A stretch of 21,142 nucleotides of DNA from Actinomycetes bacterium (GTDB taxonomy: Bacteria > Actinomycetota > Acidimicrobiia > Acidimicrobiales > JAMCPL01), in NCBI GenBank assembly GCA_021846725.1, contig JAJZWK010000016.1, positions 1-21,142 of the forward strand, written 5' to 3'. Positions 7,532 to 15,158 of the stretch are shown piece by piece. The notes below the pieces were generated by a model. The model was not told where the DNA came from, did not search any database, and worked only from the letters and a program-made list of their open reading frames with translations. Positions within the stretch are counted from its first letter, which is position 1, and each line of letters starts with the position of its first letter. A program made the position numbers and the translations under genes.

Positions 7532-7558
7532 CACATGGACAAAAACACATGGACAAAA
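7532..7558. repeat. 13-bp direct repeat in the recA upstream region
   Basis: cacatggacaaaa occurs at 7532-7544 and 7546-7558 with a 14-bp period. It is preceded by the near-palindrome CACATAATGTG (7520-7530). It lies in the 282-bp space between the divergent synthetase and recA genes. Function unknown. Confidence 0.7.
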
Positions 7559-7631
7559 TGAGCAAGGATCTGATAGAGCAACCGTTAGTAATACACCCAT
7601 GCTCTACATTATGGACTATATACAAAAGGCA

Positions 7632-7649
7632 TATTTGTACCGGCAAATA
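7632..7649. promoter_or_regulatory. Dyad TATTTG-N6-CAAATA upstream of recA
   Basis: A perfect 6+6 inverted repeat with a 6-bp centre, 71 nt before the recA start. The usual actinobacterial LexA box GAACnnnnGTTC is not found between 7439 and 7720, so this dyad is the best visible operator candidate. A small hairpin GCTCT-ACCA-AGAGC lies just downstream. Confidence 0.35.
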
Positions 7650-7720
7650 CCTCAGCTCTACCAAGAGCAAGGGTGTCTGTAACAAGTGCAAATAAAGTTG
7701 AACGAGAAAGGAGAAATATA

Positions 7721-8782
7721 GTGGAGAAAGAAAAGGCGCTGGAAGTAGCCATTGGTCAGATCGAAAAACAATTTGGAAAGGGATCGATTATGAAGATGGG
7801 AGAACGTACACATATGATCGTAGAATCGATACCGACTGGGGCAATGTCGTTGGATCTGGCACTCGGGATAGGGGGGCTCCCGAGAGGAAGGGTTATCGAG
7901 ATATTCGGACCAGAGTCCAGCGGTAAATCCACCCTGGCGTTGCACGTAGTCGCTGAGGCTCAGCGCAATGGTGGAGCGTGTGCTTATATAGATGCCGAGC
8001 ATGCCATGGATCCTACTTACGCAAAGGCTATCGGGGTAGACATAGATGAATTACTTATATCGCAACCCGATACAGGAGAGCAGGCTCTAGAAATAGCAGA
8101 TATGCTCATTCGCTCAGGCGGACTGGATGTAATTGTCATAGACTCAGTGGCTGCGCTTACACCGCGGGCAGAAATAGAGGGTGAGATGGGTGATACTCAT
8201 GTTGGACTACAGGCACGTCTGATGAGTCAGGCACTGAGGAAGTTAACGGCATCGCTTTCCAAATCAGGCACTGTAGCTATTTTTATCAACCAGCTCAGGG
8301 AAAAGGTAGGTGTTATATATGGTTCTTCCGAGGTTACTCCGGGAGGGCGTGCACTAAAATTCTATTCGTCAGTAAGACTTGATATACGCAAAGTAGAATC
8401 TATCAAGGATGGCTCTGATACCGTAGGTAGCCGTACCAGAGTAAAGGTCGTAAAGAACAAGATCGCACCACCATTTAAACAGGCAGAGTTTGATATCATG
8501 TATGGAACGGGTATTTCAAGAGAGGGATCTTTACTGGACGTTGCAGTCGATCTCGGAATAGTGAGAAAAGCAGGTGCCTGGTTCACATACGAGAGTGAGC
8601 AGCTTGGCCAGGGACGGGAAAATGTCAAGCAGTACCTAAGGGATACACCAGAACTGATGGTGGAAATTTACGAACGCATCAAAGAGCAAATGGCACCGGC
8701 ATGTGAAGCTGATGAAGCCGAGGTAGAGAATGAAGCCGAGGTAGACGAAAAAGCTGAGAATAAAGAGAGTCAACCAGCATAA
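7721..8782 (+). CDS. recA: Recombinase RecA
   Basis: 353 residues from GTG 7721, set by the Shine-Dalgarno AAAGGAG at 7707-7713 with 7 nt spacing; an upstream in-frame GTG at 7673 lacks such a site. RecA signatures are Walker A GPESSGKST (about 62-70), VIDSVAAL (Walker B), the L1/L2 regions and the signature INQLREKVGV...TPGGRALKFYSSVRLDIR. It polymerises on single-stranded DNA, catalyses strand exchange and stimulates LexA self-cleavage. No intein is present. The C-terminal tail is acidic, as usual, but built from an 18-bp tandem repeat (tgaagccgaggtaga at 8713 and 8731, peptide EAEVEN/EAEVDE). Its stop codon lies inside a 34-bp sequence duplicated at the end of the convergent SGNH gene. Confidence 0.98.
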   Translation: MEKEKALEVAIGQIEKQFGKGSIMKMGERTHMIVESIPTGAMSLDLALGIGGLPRGRVIEIFGPESSGKSTLALHVVAEAQRNGGACAYIDAEHAMDPTYAKAIGVDIDELLISQPDTGEQALEIADMLIRSGGLDVIVIDSVAALTPRAEIEGEMGDTHVGLQARLMSQALRKLTASLSKSGTVAIFINQLREKVGVIYGSSEVTPGGRALKFYSSVRLDIRKVESIKDGSDTVGSRTRVKVVKNKIAPPFKQAEFDIMYGTGISREGSLLDVAVDLGIVRKAGAWFTYESEQLGQGRENVKQYLRDTPELMVEIYERIKEQMAPACEADEAEVENEAEVDEKAENKESQPA

Positions 8783-8875
8783 AGACCCTGAAGGTCGATA
8801 ATAACTGGTAATTCGACTATCCTGCCCACTGGCAGGGTGACGTCAGCCAGCATAAAGACCCTGAAGGTCGATAAT
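8769..8875. repeat. 73-bp-period duplication spanning recA and SGNH gene ends
   Basis: gtcarccagcataaagaccctgaaggtcgataat-type sequence occurs at 8769-8802 and 8842-8875 with one mismatch in 34. The first copy carries the recA TAA. The second copy encodes the last residues (DLQGLYAG) of the minus-strand surface protein and its stop. The protein ending matches its own internal repeats (IDVEGY), so the second copy is probably the older one. Confidence 0.85.
8821..8836. terminator. Hairpin between convergent recA and SGNH genes
   Basis: CCTGCC-CACT-GGCAGG forms a perfect 6-bp GC-rich stem in the 60-bp convergent gap. No T-run follows on either strand, so it is not a canonical intrinsic terminator, but its place suggests a bidirectional transcription end or RNA-protecting hairpin. 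Confidence 0.4.
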
Positions 8876-11800
8876 GACCTGGCACGACCTAGACGAATAT
8901 ACAGTTATTTGGGAGTTCCCTGCCAGCGAGACAGTTACCTCATCTGAAGTTGCATAATTTCCGCTGTAGGTAACCTGAGATACTAATGGCTTAGCAGCAC
9001 CAGTCGGATATATGGACAAGTATCCTGAACCAATACAGTCCGTAGCAATCACATTGAACATTGCACCAGAAGGTGAATACGGTAAATCAAGACTGCCTGT
9101 CGCACCTAATGTAATGGTGCCGCCTGCTGAAAGCATATGATTTGTACAGGAATCTTCTATGCCAGAAAGCGACACCGGACGGGTATCGCATATACGTACA
9201 GGTTCTACCGATGCATAAAAATCTTGACTGCTTGAACTAGTAAAATATCCCTCTACGTCAATAGCTACCTCTATCGATCCGCTTGACCCATTATATACAC
9301 TTATGGTCCCATTCCCTGACAACATACTATACACAGAGTTGGTCACAGGCCCATTACCTGTCCAATTCAATTGAGATACTACAGGCATGTCAGCACTCTC
9401 TGAGTAGACAGTAATATACCCACTATGAGCACTACCATTGGCAAAAGTTACTCCAAGTGCCGCTGCAGTTGCTGTTAGGGGTATATTCGCTAAGCCCGAG
9501 ACCTGAACAGTTAGAGACGTATGAGAGGATATTGGTTTTCCCGTGCATTGATCGGTAACACCCGATAACGATGTTGGGCGGGTATCGCATATACGTACTG
9601 GCGTAACCGGATTAAACAGGTAGCCCTGGGTGCTACTGGTTGCGTCTCCCGATGTCGTACTACCTGCACCAAGTATTGTCGAATAGTACCCTTCTACGTC
9701 TATCACCATATTAGCCACCCCTGAAGAAAGATATGCTGTAACTGCACCATTCAATCCAGGTATAACTACTACCTGATTAGACACTATTTCGTTAGGTACA
9801 AAATTGAGGTTGGACGATAATGGCCTACTGAGCCCGGTGGGATAAACGGTCAAATAACCGTACCCGGTGGGATTGATAACAGTTACATCAAGCACAATAG
9901 CGGTAGCGGTAAGAGGTACGTGATTAAGACCGGTAGCATTCGCCGTATCTACAGTAATGTTATATGGGGTTCCGCCTATCAAGGGGTTTCCGTTGCACTG
10001 TTCATACATGCCGGTCAAGGAAGAGGGATTTCCGCTCCTCGTGTCGCATACCCTATAGGGATTGAGAGGGTGGTAAGACGATTTGAAAATGTCGTCCACC
10101 TGAGGCAGCAACCAGCCAGCTATCCACTCTCCCCCCGCAAGGGTAATATGTACTCCATCGCTTGTACGTACCTGTACACCGTCTATGTACTCTGCATACT
10201 GGTTGCCCGGTGAAAGCCGCTGGCCAAAGTTTATTATCTGAGTCATGCCGGGGAATTCTGCGGATACCTCGCCGAGTAACTTATTGAACTCTTGAACCCT
10301 GCTGGGAGAGTCTTCTGGCCATGTTCCACCCGAGGAAGGTGGCGGTTGCTCGTCAAAATAAGGCGACGTTAGCAACGCAACTTTAGCACCACGAGAAGCC
10401 AGTATCTTTACAGCCGTTACCAATTGATCTTTTACATAGGCATCATAGGTGGATTGACCGAGATACGACCAACTCCCGTCATACATACGGTTGACAGTCT
10501 CCCATCTCCCCAGACCCAGAATTACTACCTGGGGATCTACCTGGTCAATATAGTCCTGGTAGAGAGTCTCCCACTGGGGAAATCCTGGCAATCCATTACA
10601 CGGAGGTGCTTCCAAATTTGCCGGCCAGACCTTTCCCATCACCTCAAACGGACCACCCTGTACAACTCCACATCCAATAATGGCTTCATCAGCTATGCTA
10701 ACTCCATATTGAGACGCTTTAACTGAAAGTCCAAAACCTAAGCTCAAAGCCACTGACCCACCAATCACCATCACCTTTGTCTTCCCTGTATTCTCCACAC
10801 TGCTACCTCCCACGACAATTTGAAAACTTGAGCCCGCATTATAGGTTGCTATTATCGTGCTGGGTGAGCCAACTACTATACATGTCTCTGCAGAAACACA
10901 GCTCACATATGAAAACGCCGACGATGTAGGAGTATATATGTAAGACCAGCTACTACCGGCATCAGTACTTTTAAGAACCGTCCCATAATTACCTACCGCC
11001 AAACACTCTGTCGAAGTAGGGCACGTTATCGAGGCAATGGACTGTGCCGTAGTCAGACCTTCCTGCTGCCAGGAAATACCACCATTCGACGATACTTCGA
11101 TCGTGCCATACTGGCCTACCGCTATACAATCGGTAGATGATGTGCATGTGATAGATGAAATTGACTCGTTGGAAGGATTGGAGGATTCCTGCCATGTTGC
11201 ACCGCCATCAGTAGTACGGAGAAAGTATATACTGTTGCCTCCGACCACACAGTTTTGACTGGACACACAGTAAATGGTATTAAAGATCGTAGGCTGACCC
11301 AAATTTCCAACCGTCCACGAGTCTCCACCATTCAAAGTGTGAAGCACTACACCATTATTTCCTACTACAATGCAATCACCACCTTGCAAGCAGGTAATGC
11401 CTGACAGCTGATCACTAGTTTTCGAGGGTAACAATACCCAACTTATTCCTCCACTGGTAGTGGACAACATGACGCCATCATATCCTACAGCGATACATGA
11501 CGACGAAGACCAGCACGCTATAGCATAGAGCGACTGGGTAGTAGGTGTAGCTACAGCTTGCCACGATTGCATAGTGGCATTCGATCTGTATACATAACCA
11601 TTCGAAGTAGTAGCAAGACAGGTAGTTGCAACAGGGCAGGCCAACGCCAAAAAATTTGGCTCTGCCGTGGTCGCCTGAACAGTAGAATTCGCCGATTCGT
11701 GCAATTGTGGACTGGCGACAGAACGCACCAGTGTGTCTATAGATGCAGTTGAACCATAGGCACCTGTGGTAGCTAATGGCATGTTACTTGACCGTATAGG

Positions 11801-11950
11801 CAACCTAGACCTGTCGGGCGCAAGAGTATCCCTGGCAGAAAGAGATGATGACAATGGAATCAGCGTCACTATCTGGGTACCGATAGACAACGATACTAAG
11901 CCCAATACGAGTATGGTTACCATACTTGACAATCGCCTGAAATGTAGCAT
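8843..11950 (-). CDS. Exported propeller-SGNH hydrolase surface protein
   Basis: 1035 residues. The N-terminus has a short basic start and a hydrophobic segment (about 10-32), a signal peptide or anchor. Residues about 100-380 form seven Ycf48/BNR-like blades, each with two cysteines six residues apart followed by VG and a GG-x-SW turn, for example SITCTSSTDCIAVG; this is a complete seven-bladed propeller. Residues about 390-625 are an SGNH-hydrolase domain of the type often attached to acyltransferase-3 proteins: VIGGSVALSLG (Ser about 398), GLGRWE, and DGVHIT with the catalytic Asp-His near 601-604. Three C-terminal repeats follow, each starting R-V/I-CDTR (about 633, 786, 920) and ending IDVEGY or similar. 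The arrangement suggests an extracellular esterase or deacetylase with binding modules; the substrate is unknown. Confidence 0.85.
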   Translation of the reverse strand: MLHFRRLSSMVTILVLGLVSLSIGTQIVTLIPLSSSLSARDTLAPDRSRLPIRSSNMPLATTGAYGSTASIDTLVRSVASPQLHESANSTVQATTAEPNFLALACPVATTCLATTSNGYVYRSNATMQSWQAVATPTTQSLYAIACWSSSSCIAVGYDGVMLSTTSGGISWVLLPSKTSDQLSGITCLQGGDCIVVGNNGVVLHTLNGGDSWTVGNLGQPTIFNTIYCVSSQNCVVGGNSIYFLRTTDGGATWQESSNPSNESISSITCTSSTDCIAVGQYGTIEVSSNGGISWQQEGLTTAQSIASITCPTSTECLAVGNYGTVLKSTDAGSSWSYIYTPTSSAFSYVSCVSAETCIVVGSPSTIIATYNAGSSFQIVVGGSSVENTGKTKVMVIGGSVALSLGFGLSVKASQYGVSIADEAIIGCGVVQGGPFEVMGKVWPANLEAPPCNGLPGFPQWETLYQDYIDQVDPQVVILGLGRWETVNRMYDGSWSYLGQSTYDAYVKDQLVTAVKILASRGAKVALLTSPYFDEQPPPSSGGTWPEDSPSRVQEFNKLLGEVSAEFPGMTQIINFGQRLSPGNQYAEYIDGVQVRTSDGVHITLAGGEWIAGWLLPQVDDIFKSSYHPLNPYRVCDTRSGNPSSLTGMYEQCNGNPLIGGTPYNITVDTANATGLNHVPLTATAIVLDVTVINPTGYGYLTVYPTGLSRPLSSNLNFVPNEIVSNQVVVIPGLNGAVTAYLSSGVANMVIDVEGYYSTILGAGSTTSGDATSSTQGYLFNPVTPVRICDTRPTSLSGVTDQCTGKPISSHTSLTVQVSGLANIPLTATAAALGVTFANGSAHSGYITVYSESADMPVVSQLNWTGNGPVTNSVYSMLSGNGTISVYNGSSGSIEVAIDVEGYFTSSSSQDFYASVEPVRICDTRPVSLSGIEDSCTNHMLSAGGTITLGATGSLDLPYSPSGAMFNVIATDCIGSGYLSIYPTGAAKPLVSQVTYSGNYATSDEVTVSLAGNSQITVYSSRSCQVIIDLQGLYAG

Positions 11951-11957
11951 TGTTCAA

Positions 11958-11985
11958 AGAATACCAACTAAATTGCCTTTCGCAA
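11958..11985 (-). promoter_or_regulatory. Promoter of the SGNH surface protein, leaderless
   Basis: -35 TTGCGA (11985-11980), 16-bp spacer, -10 TATTCT (11963-11958), then 7 nt to the ATG at 11950. No Shine-Dalgarno is present. The best promoter match in the window and a clear case for a leaderless transcript. Confidence 0.6.
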
Positions 11986-12045
11986 GTGCGGGTGTCAGCT
12001 AACGGTAGCACATGACATTTCGACGACACACATTTCACATATAGA

Positions 12046-12218
12046 CATGGATGTACACACTGAATAACTGATGTCTTTCATACTTGAGATGAAGGTGCCA
12101 TAGCGACATCAACATGGACATGCACTGAGCAACTGATGTATTGTTACATAGGCCACATCGCCACCTGCGTCGCGGATCTGGACATGGATATGCACTGAGC
12201 AACTGATGTATTGTTACT
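12046..12218. repeat. Three tandem copies of an approximately 70-bp unit before glycerate kinase
   Basis: Units begin with catgga at 12046, 12113 and 12183 (periods 67 and 70). Units 2 and 3 match at about 34 of 35 positions over catggaYatgcactgagc and the following aactgatgtattgttac; unit 1 is more diverged. The TATTGT used as the candidate -10 in the last unit is also present in unit 2. The 271-bp divergent gap is mostly this array plus the SGNH promoter. Confidence 0.8.
12209..12214 (+). promoter_or_regulatory. Candidate -10 (TATTGT) of a leaderless glycerate kinase transcript
   Basis: TATTGT is followed by 7 nt and then the GTG at 12222. It lies in the last unit of the tandem array, and no ribosome site is visible. 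The -35 is not clear. Confidence 0.35.
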
Positions 12219-12221
12219 TTT

Positions 12222-13421
12222 GTGAATGCTAAACGGGTGTCAGTAGCTCCAGATTCGTTCAAGGAGACGCTCCATGCCATAGATGTTGCGCGTGCGATCT
12301 GCTCTGTGCTCAATCAAGCGGGAATAGAATGCGACTCAATACCGATGTCAGATGGTGGGGAGGGTTTTGCTGACGTAGTTGCAACAGCTATCAGAGATGA
12401 CCCTGGAAGAGAGGCTCAGGTATCAGTACATACTGCAAATGTCACAGGGCCTGCCGGAAGTAATGTATTTGCACAGTATTACCTGGCCAAAGAGGCAGGA
12501 CAACCCGTAATGGCCATAATGGACTGTGCCTCAGCATCAGGACTGGCACTGGCAGGTGGTGCCGAGAGCAATGACCCTGTAGCTGCCACCTCACAAGGAA
12601 CAGGTGAGTTGATTGCCGATGCCATAAATTCCGGAGCTCAGGTAATACTGATAGGCCTCGGCGGCTCTGCAACTACAGATGGCGGTAGACCAGCGATTGA
12701 AGCCGCTGAGCGCCTGTGTCGGCTGGATACAGTAAAGATAGTTGCCTGCTATGATGTCAAAAATCGTTTCACTGAAGCAGCCAGGGTGTTTGCCCCTCAA
12801 AAGGGAGCAACTCCCGAGCAGGTAGATATTCTCTACCGTAGGTTGGAAGATCTGGCCATCTACTATAGGGACAAGTATGGAGTAGACGTAACTCACCTTG
12901 CTGGTGGGGGTGCCGCAGGTGGTCTTGGTGGAGGGTTGACATTACTCGGTGCTGATCTTGTGGCTGGCTTCGACATAGTGGCAAAATACGTACATCTGGA
13001 AGAGAAACTGAAAGTAGCTGATCTGGTAATCACCGGGGAAGGAAAGCTGGATACTACTTCCTTCGAAGGAAAGGTAGTTGGCAGTATTATACAGATGGCA
13101 CATAATATCGGTGTACCGGTAGCAGTAATCGCTGGATCGGTGGAGGACAAATTGGTGGAGGATAATAAATTAGTGAAGGATAAATCTCTAAAAGATGGAC
13201 TTTCCCTCCTATCACCACTCCAGCCAGAGCACTTGTCTCAAGTCGTCGGATATCAACCGACTGGCTTGTCATGGCTGGTAGGGTCGGAGGACACTCGCTA
13301 TCTCGACAAGAAAAAATCATCTTTACGGGTAGTAAGCCTGGTGGACCAGTTCGGTAGGGATACATCATTTACAGATACAATCGGTTGCATAGAAAGAGCA
13401 GTAAATCTCATCTGTGACTGA
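12222..13421 (+). CDS. glxK: Glycerate kinase (GarK/GlxK family)
   Basis: 399 residues from GTG. Family motifs are VAPDSFKETL at the N-terminus, SDGGEGFADV, DCASASGLAL, LGGSATTDGG (about 147-156), FAPQKGATPEQ, the glycine-rich GGGAAGGLGGGL and LVITGEGKLD. The enzyme phosphorylates D-glycerate, linking glyoxylate and photorespiratory-type intermediates to glycolysis. It is about 20 residues longer than usual; the excess lies in loops after residue 305, including the repetitive DKLVEDNKLVKDKSLKD. The stop overlaps the next gene by 8 bp (GTGACTGA), so the kinase and the transporter are translationally coupled. The start has no Shine-Dalgarno. Symbol by family only. Confidence 0.9.
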   Translation: MNAKRVSVAPDSFKETLHAIDVARAICSVLNQAGIECDSIPMSDGGEGFADVVATAIRDDPGREAQVSVHTANVTGPAGSNVFAQYYLAKEAGQPVMAIMDCASASGLALAGGAESNDPVAATSQGTGELIADAINSGAQVILIGLGGSATTDGGRPAIEAAERLCRLDTVKIVACYDVKNRFTEAARVFAPQKGATPEQVDILYRRLEDLAIYYRDKYGVDVTHLAGGGAAGGLGGGLTLLGADLVAGFDIVAKYVHLEEKLKVADLVITGEGKLDTTSFEGKVVGSIIQMAHNIGVPVAVIAGSVEDKLVEDNKLVKDKSLKDGLSLLSPLQPEHLSQVVGYQPTGLSWLVGSEDTRYLDKKKSSLRVVSLVDQFGRDTSFTDTIGCIERAVNLICD

Positions 13422-15018
13422 ACTCTACCTACATAGACCGCTCTCATCGAAGAGGCGTTATGCTGTTCTGGCCGTATTGTGTATCTCGATACTCATGACT
13501 ACCCTGGACAATACAGTCCTGAACGTAGCTCTCCCTACCCTCTCGAAGCAACTCCATTCGTCGGTAAGTGATCTTCAATGGATAGTGGATGCCTATACAC
13601 TTGTCTTTGCGGGACTAGAGATAACTGCCGGTAACATAGGAGACAGATACGGGCGTAAAGGTGTACTCTTCGGAGGGATGGCTATATTCGGCTTTGGCTC
13701 TGCCATGTCTGCTTTCTCTACCTCATCAGGAGAGTTGATTGCATTTCGATGTGTAATGGGGATAGGCGGAGCATTTGTAATGCCAGCAACGCTGGCTGTC
13801 ATCATGGACGTATTCGTGGATCCTCGAGAGAGGGCCAAGGCTATAGGAATATGGTCAGGGGCATCTGGGTTGGGCGTAGCAATAGGGCCCATTCTGGGTG
13901 GTATTCTGCTTGCCCACTACTGGTGGGGGTCGGTATTCCTTATAAACGTCCCGATAACTGCATTGGGACTCGTAGCAATTGCATTCTTGGTACCTCGTTC
14001 CAAGGATCCAAGGACACGCCCTCCCGATGTGCTTGGCTCTCTGCTATCTATAGCCGGCATTGGCCTTCTGGTATGGGGAATCATCGATGTACCTGTGAAT
14101 GGTTGGGGAGATCCCACTGTCCCAGCAGGCATACTATCAGGAGCAGTCATCCTGGGACTCATGCTGCTTTGGGAAAAAAGGTCTCCTCATCCTATGCTGA
14201 ATATGGCACTGTTCAAAAAAAGACGCTTCACGGCTGCGGCAGCATCTTTGACTCTCACGTTTTTTGCGCTGGGAGGAGTCATGTTTCTGATTACACAATA
14301 CCTGCAATCCGTACTCGGCTACTCTCCAATTAAGATGGGACTAGCCATTGCTCCCGTCTCACTTCTACTTGCAGGCGGTGCAGTAGTATCAAGCCTACTG
14401 GTTCCACGTATCGGCACAAAGGCAGTAGTAACAGCGGGGCTTGCCGGTGTTGTAGTGGGGTTACTATTTTTGTCTCATTTGACAGCAACCGAACACTATA
14501 CACAGATGCTTGCCCCACTATTCCTTATCGGTGCGGGAGTTGGCATGGCTATGCCACCTTCTACAGATTCGATTATGGGATCATTCTCCCATGAGGAGTC
14601 CGGAGTGGGTTCTGCTATGAACGGTACGGCTCTGCAATTTGGCGGCACTCTTGGTGTCGCCGTAATAGGAAGCATGCTGAATGCACGCTACAGGGCAGGC
14701 ATTACGCCGCTCCTGGCGGGCCAAAAATTACCTGCACAGGCACTTCACTACATAGAGGGATCCCTGTCGGGAGCGTTGGCAGTTGCATCTTATGTTTCAA
14801 GCCACATAAGCACAAAACTCGGCACTGAACTAGCCTCAGTGGCAAAGCATTATTTCACGCTGGGAGTAAATGAGGCCAACCTGCTTGGTGCCGGTTGTAC
14901 GCTGCTTGGTGTCTTGATTGCCCTTATATTTCTACCTTCACGCCCACATCCTGAAGATCAGGCACGAGAAGCTGAACGTCTGGAGGCTTCCAAGAAACAT
15001 CATCACCATCCTTCTTGA
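13414..15018 (+). CDS. DHA2-family MFS efflux transporter (EmrB/QacA type)
   Basis: 534 residues with about 14 hydrophobic segments, the DHA2 topology. The N-terminus has the family motif MTTLDNTVLNVALPTL, motif A GNIGDRYGRK in the loop after helix 2, and the antiporter motif C in GASGLGVAIGPILGG (helix 5). It is a proton-coupled inner-membrane exporter of drugs or small metabolites. The short cytoplasmic C-terminal tail ends in a His run (KKHHHHPS). The GTG start overlaps the glycerate kinase stop by 8 bp. A role connected to glycerate is not implied by the family; co-transcription alone is the evidence. Codon use looks like the neighbours. Confidence 0.92.
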   Translation: MTELYLHRPLSSKRRYAVLAVLCISILMTTLDNTVLNVALPTLSKQLHSSVSDLQWIVDAYTLVFAGLEITAGNIGDRYGRKGVLFGGMAIFGFGSAMSAFSTSSGELIAFRCVMGIGGAFVMPATLAVIMDVFVDPRERAKAIGIWSGASGLGVAIGPILGGILLAHYWWGSVFLINVPITALGLVAIAFLVPRSKDPRTRPPDVLGSLLSIAGIGLLVWGIIDVPVNGWGDPTVPAGILSGAVILGLMLLWEKRSPHPMLNMALFKKRRFTAAAASLTLTFFALGGVMFLITQYLQSVLGYSPIKMGLAIAPVSLLLAGGAVVSSLLVPRIGTKAVVTAGLAGVVVGLLFLSHLTATEHYTQMLAPLFLIGAGVGMAMPPSTDSIMGSFSHEESGVGSAMNGTALQFGGTLGVAVIGSMLNARYRAGITPLLAGQKLPAQALHYIEGSLSGALAVASYVSSHISTKLGTELASVAKHYFTLGVNEANLLGAGCTLLGVLIALIFLPSRPHPEDQAREAERLEASKKHHHHPS

Positions 15019-15051
15019 TATTACGAACGGAATATCTACTAGTTTGCGCTC

Positions 15052-15158
15052 CCTCTCCGATCAAGACCATCTAACCGACCAGTTGTACCAATTACTGGCG
15101 CAGAGGCGACAACACATGTGTCCTCTCCGATCAAGACCATCTAACCGGCCAGTTGTAC
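15052..15158. repeat. 70-bp-period duplication at the end of the exonuclease gene
   Basis: A 37-bp sequence starting cctctccgatcaagacc occurs at 15052-15088 and 15122-15158 with one mismatch. The right copy encodes the last residues (NWPVRWS) and stop of the minus-strand exonuclease; the left copy lies in the 112-bp convergent gap after the transporter. Confidence 0.85.

Noticed and set aside
7673..7720. Upstream GTG start for recA
   Set aside because: The Shine-Dalgarno AAAGGAG correctly spaced for GTG 7721, and the usual RecA N-terminus EKEKALEVAIGQIEKQFGKGS, support the later start.
12046..12218. Tandem approximately 70-bp units as a CRISPR array
   Set aside because: Only three units, one strongly diverged; repeats and spacers are not sharply separated and there are no cas genes.
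13749..14333. 194-codon plus-strand frame inside the transporter gene
   Set aside because: It is a shadow of the MFS gene in another frame, with no ribosome site; the transporter frame has all family motifs.
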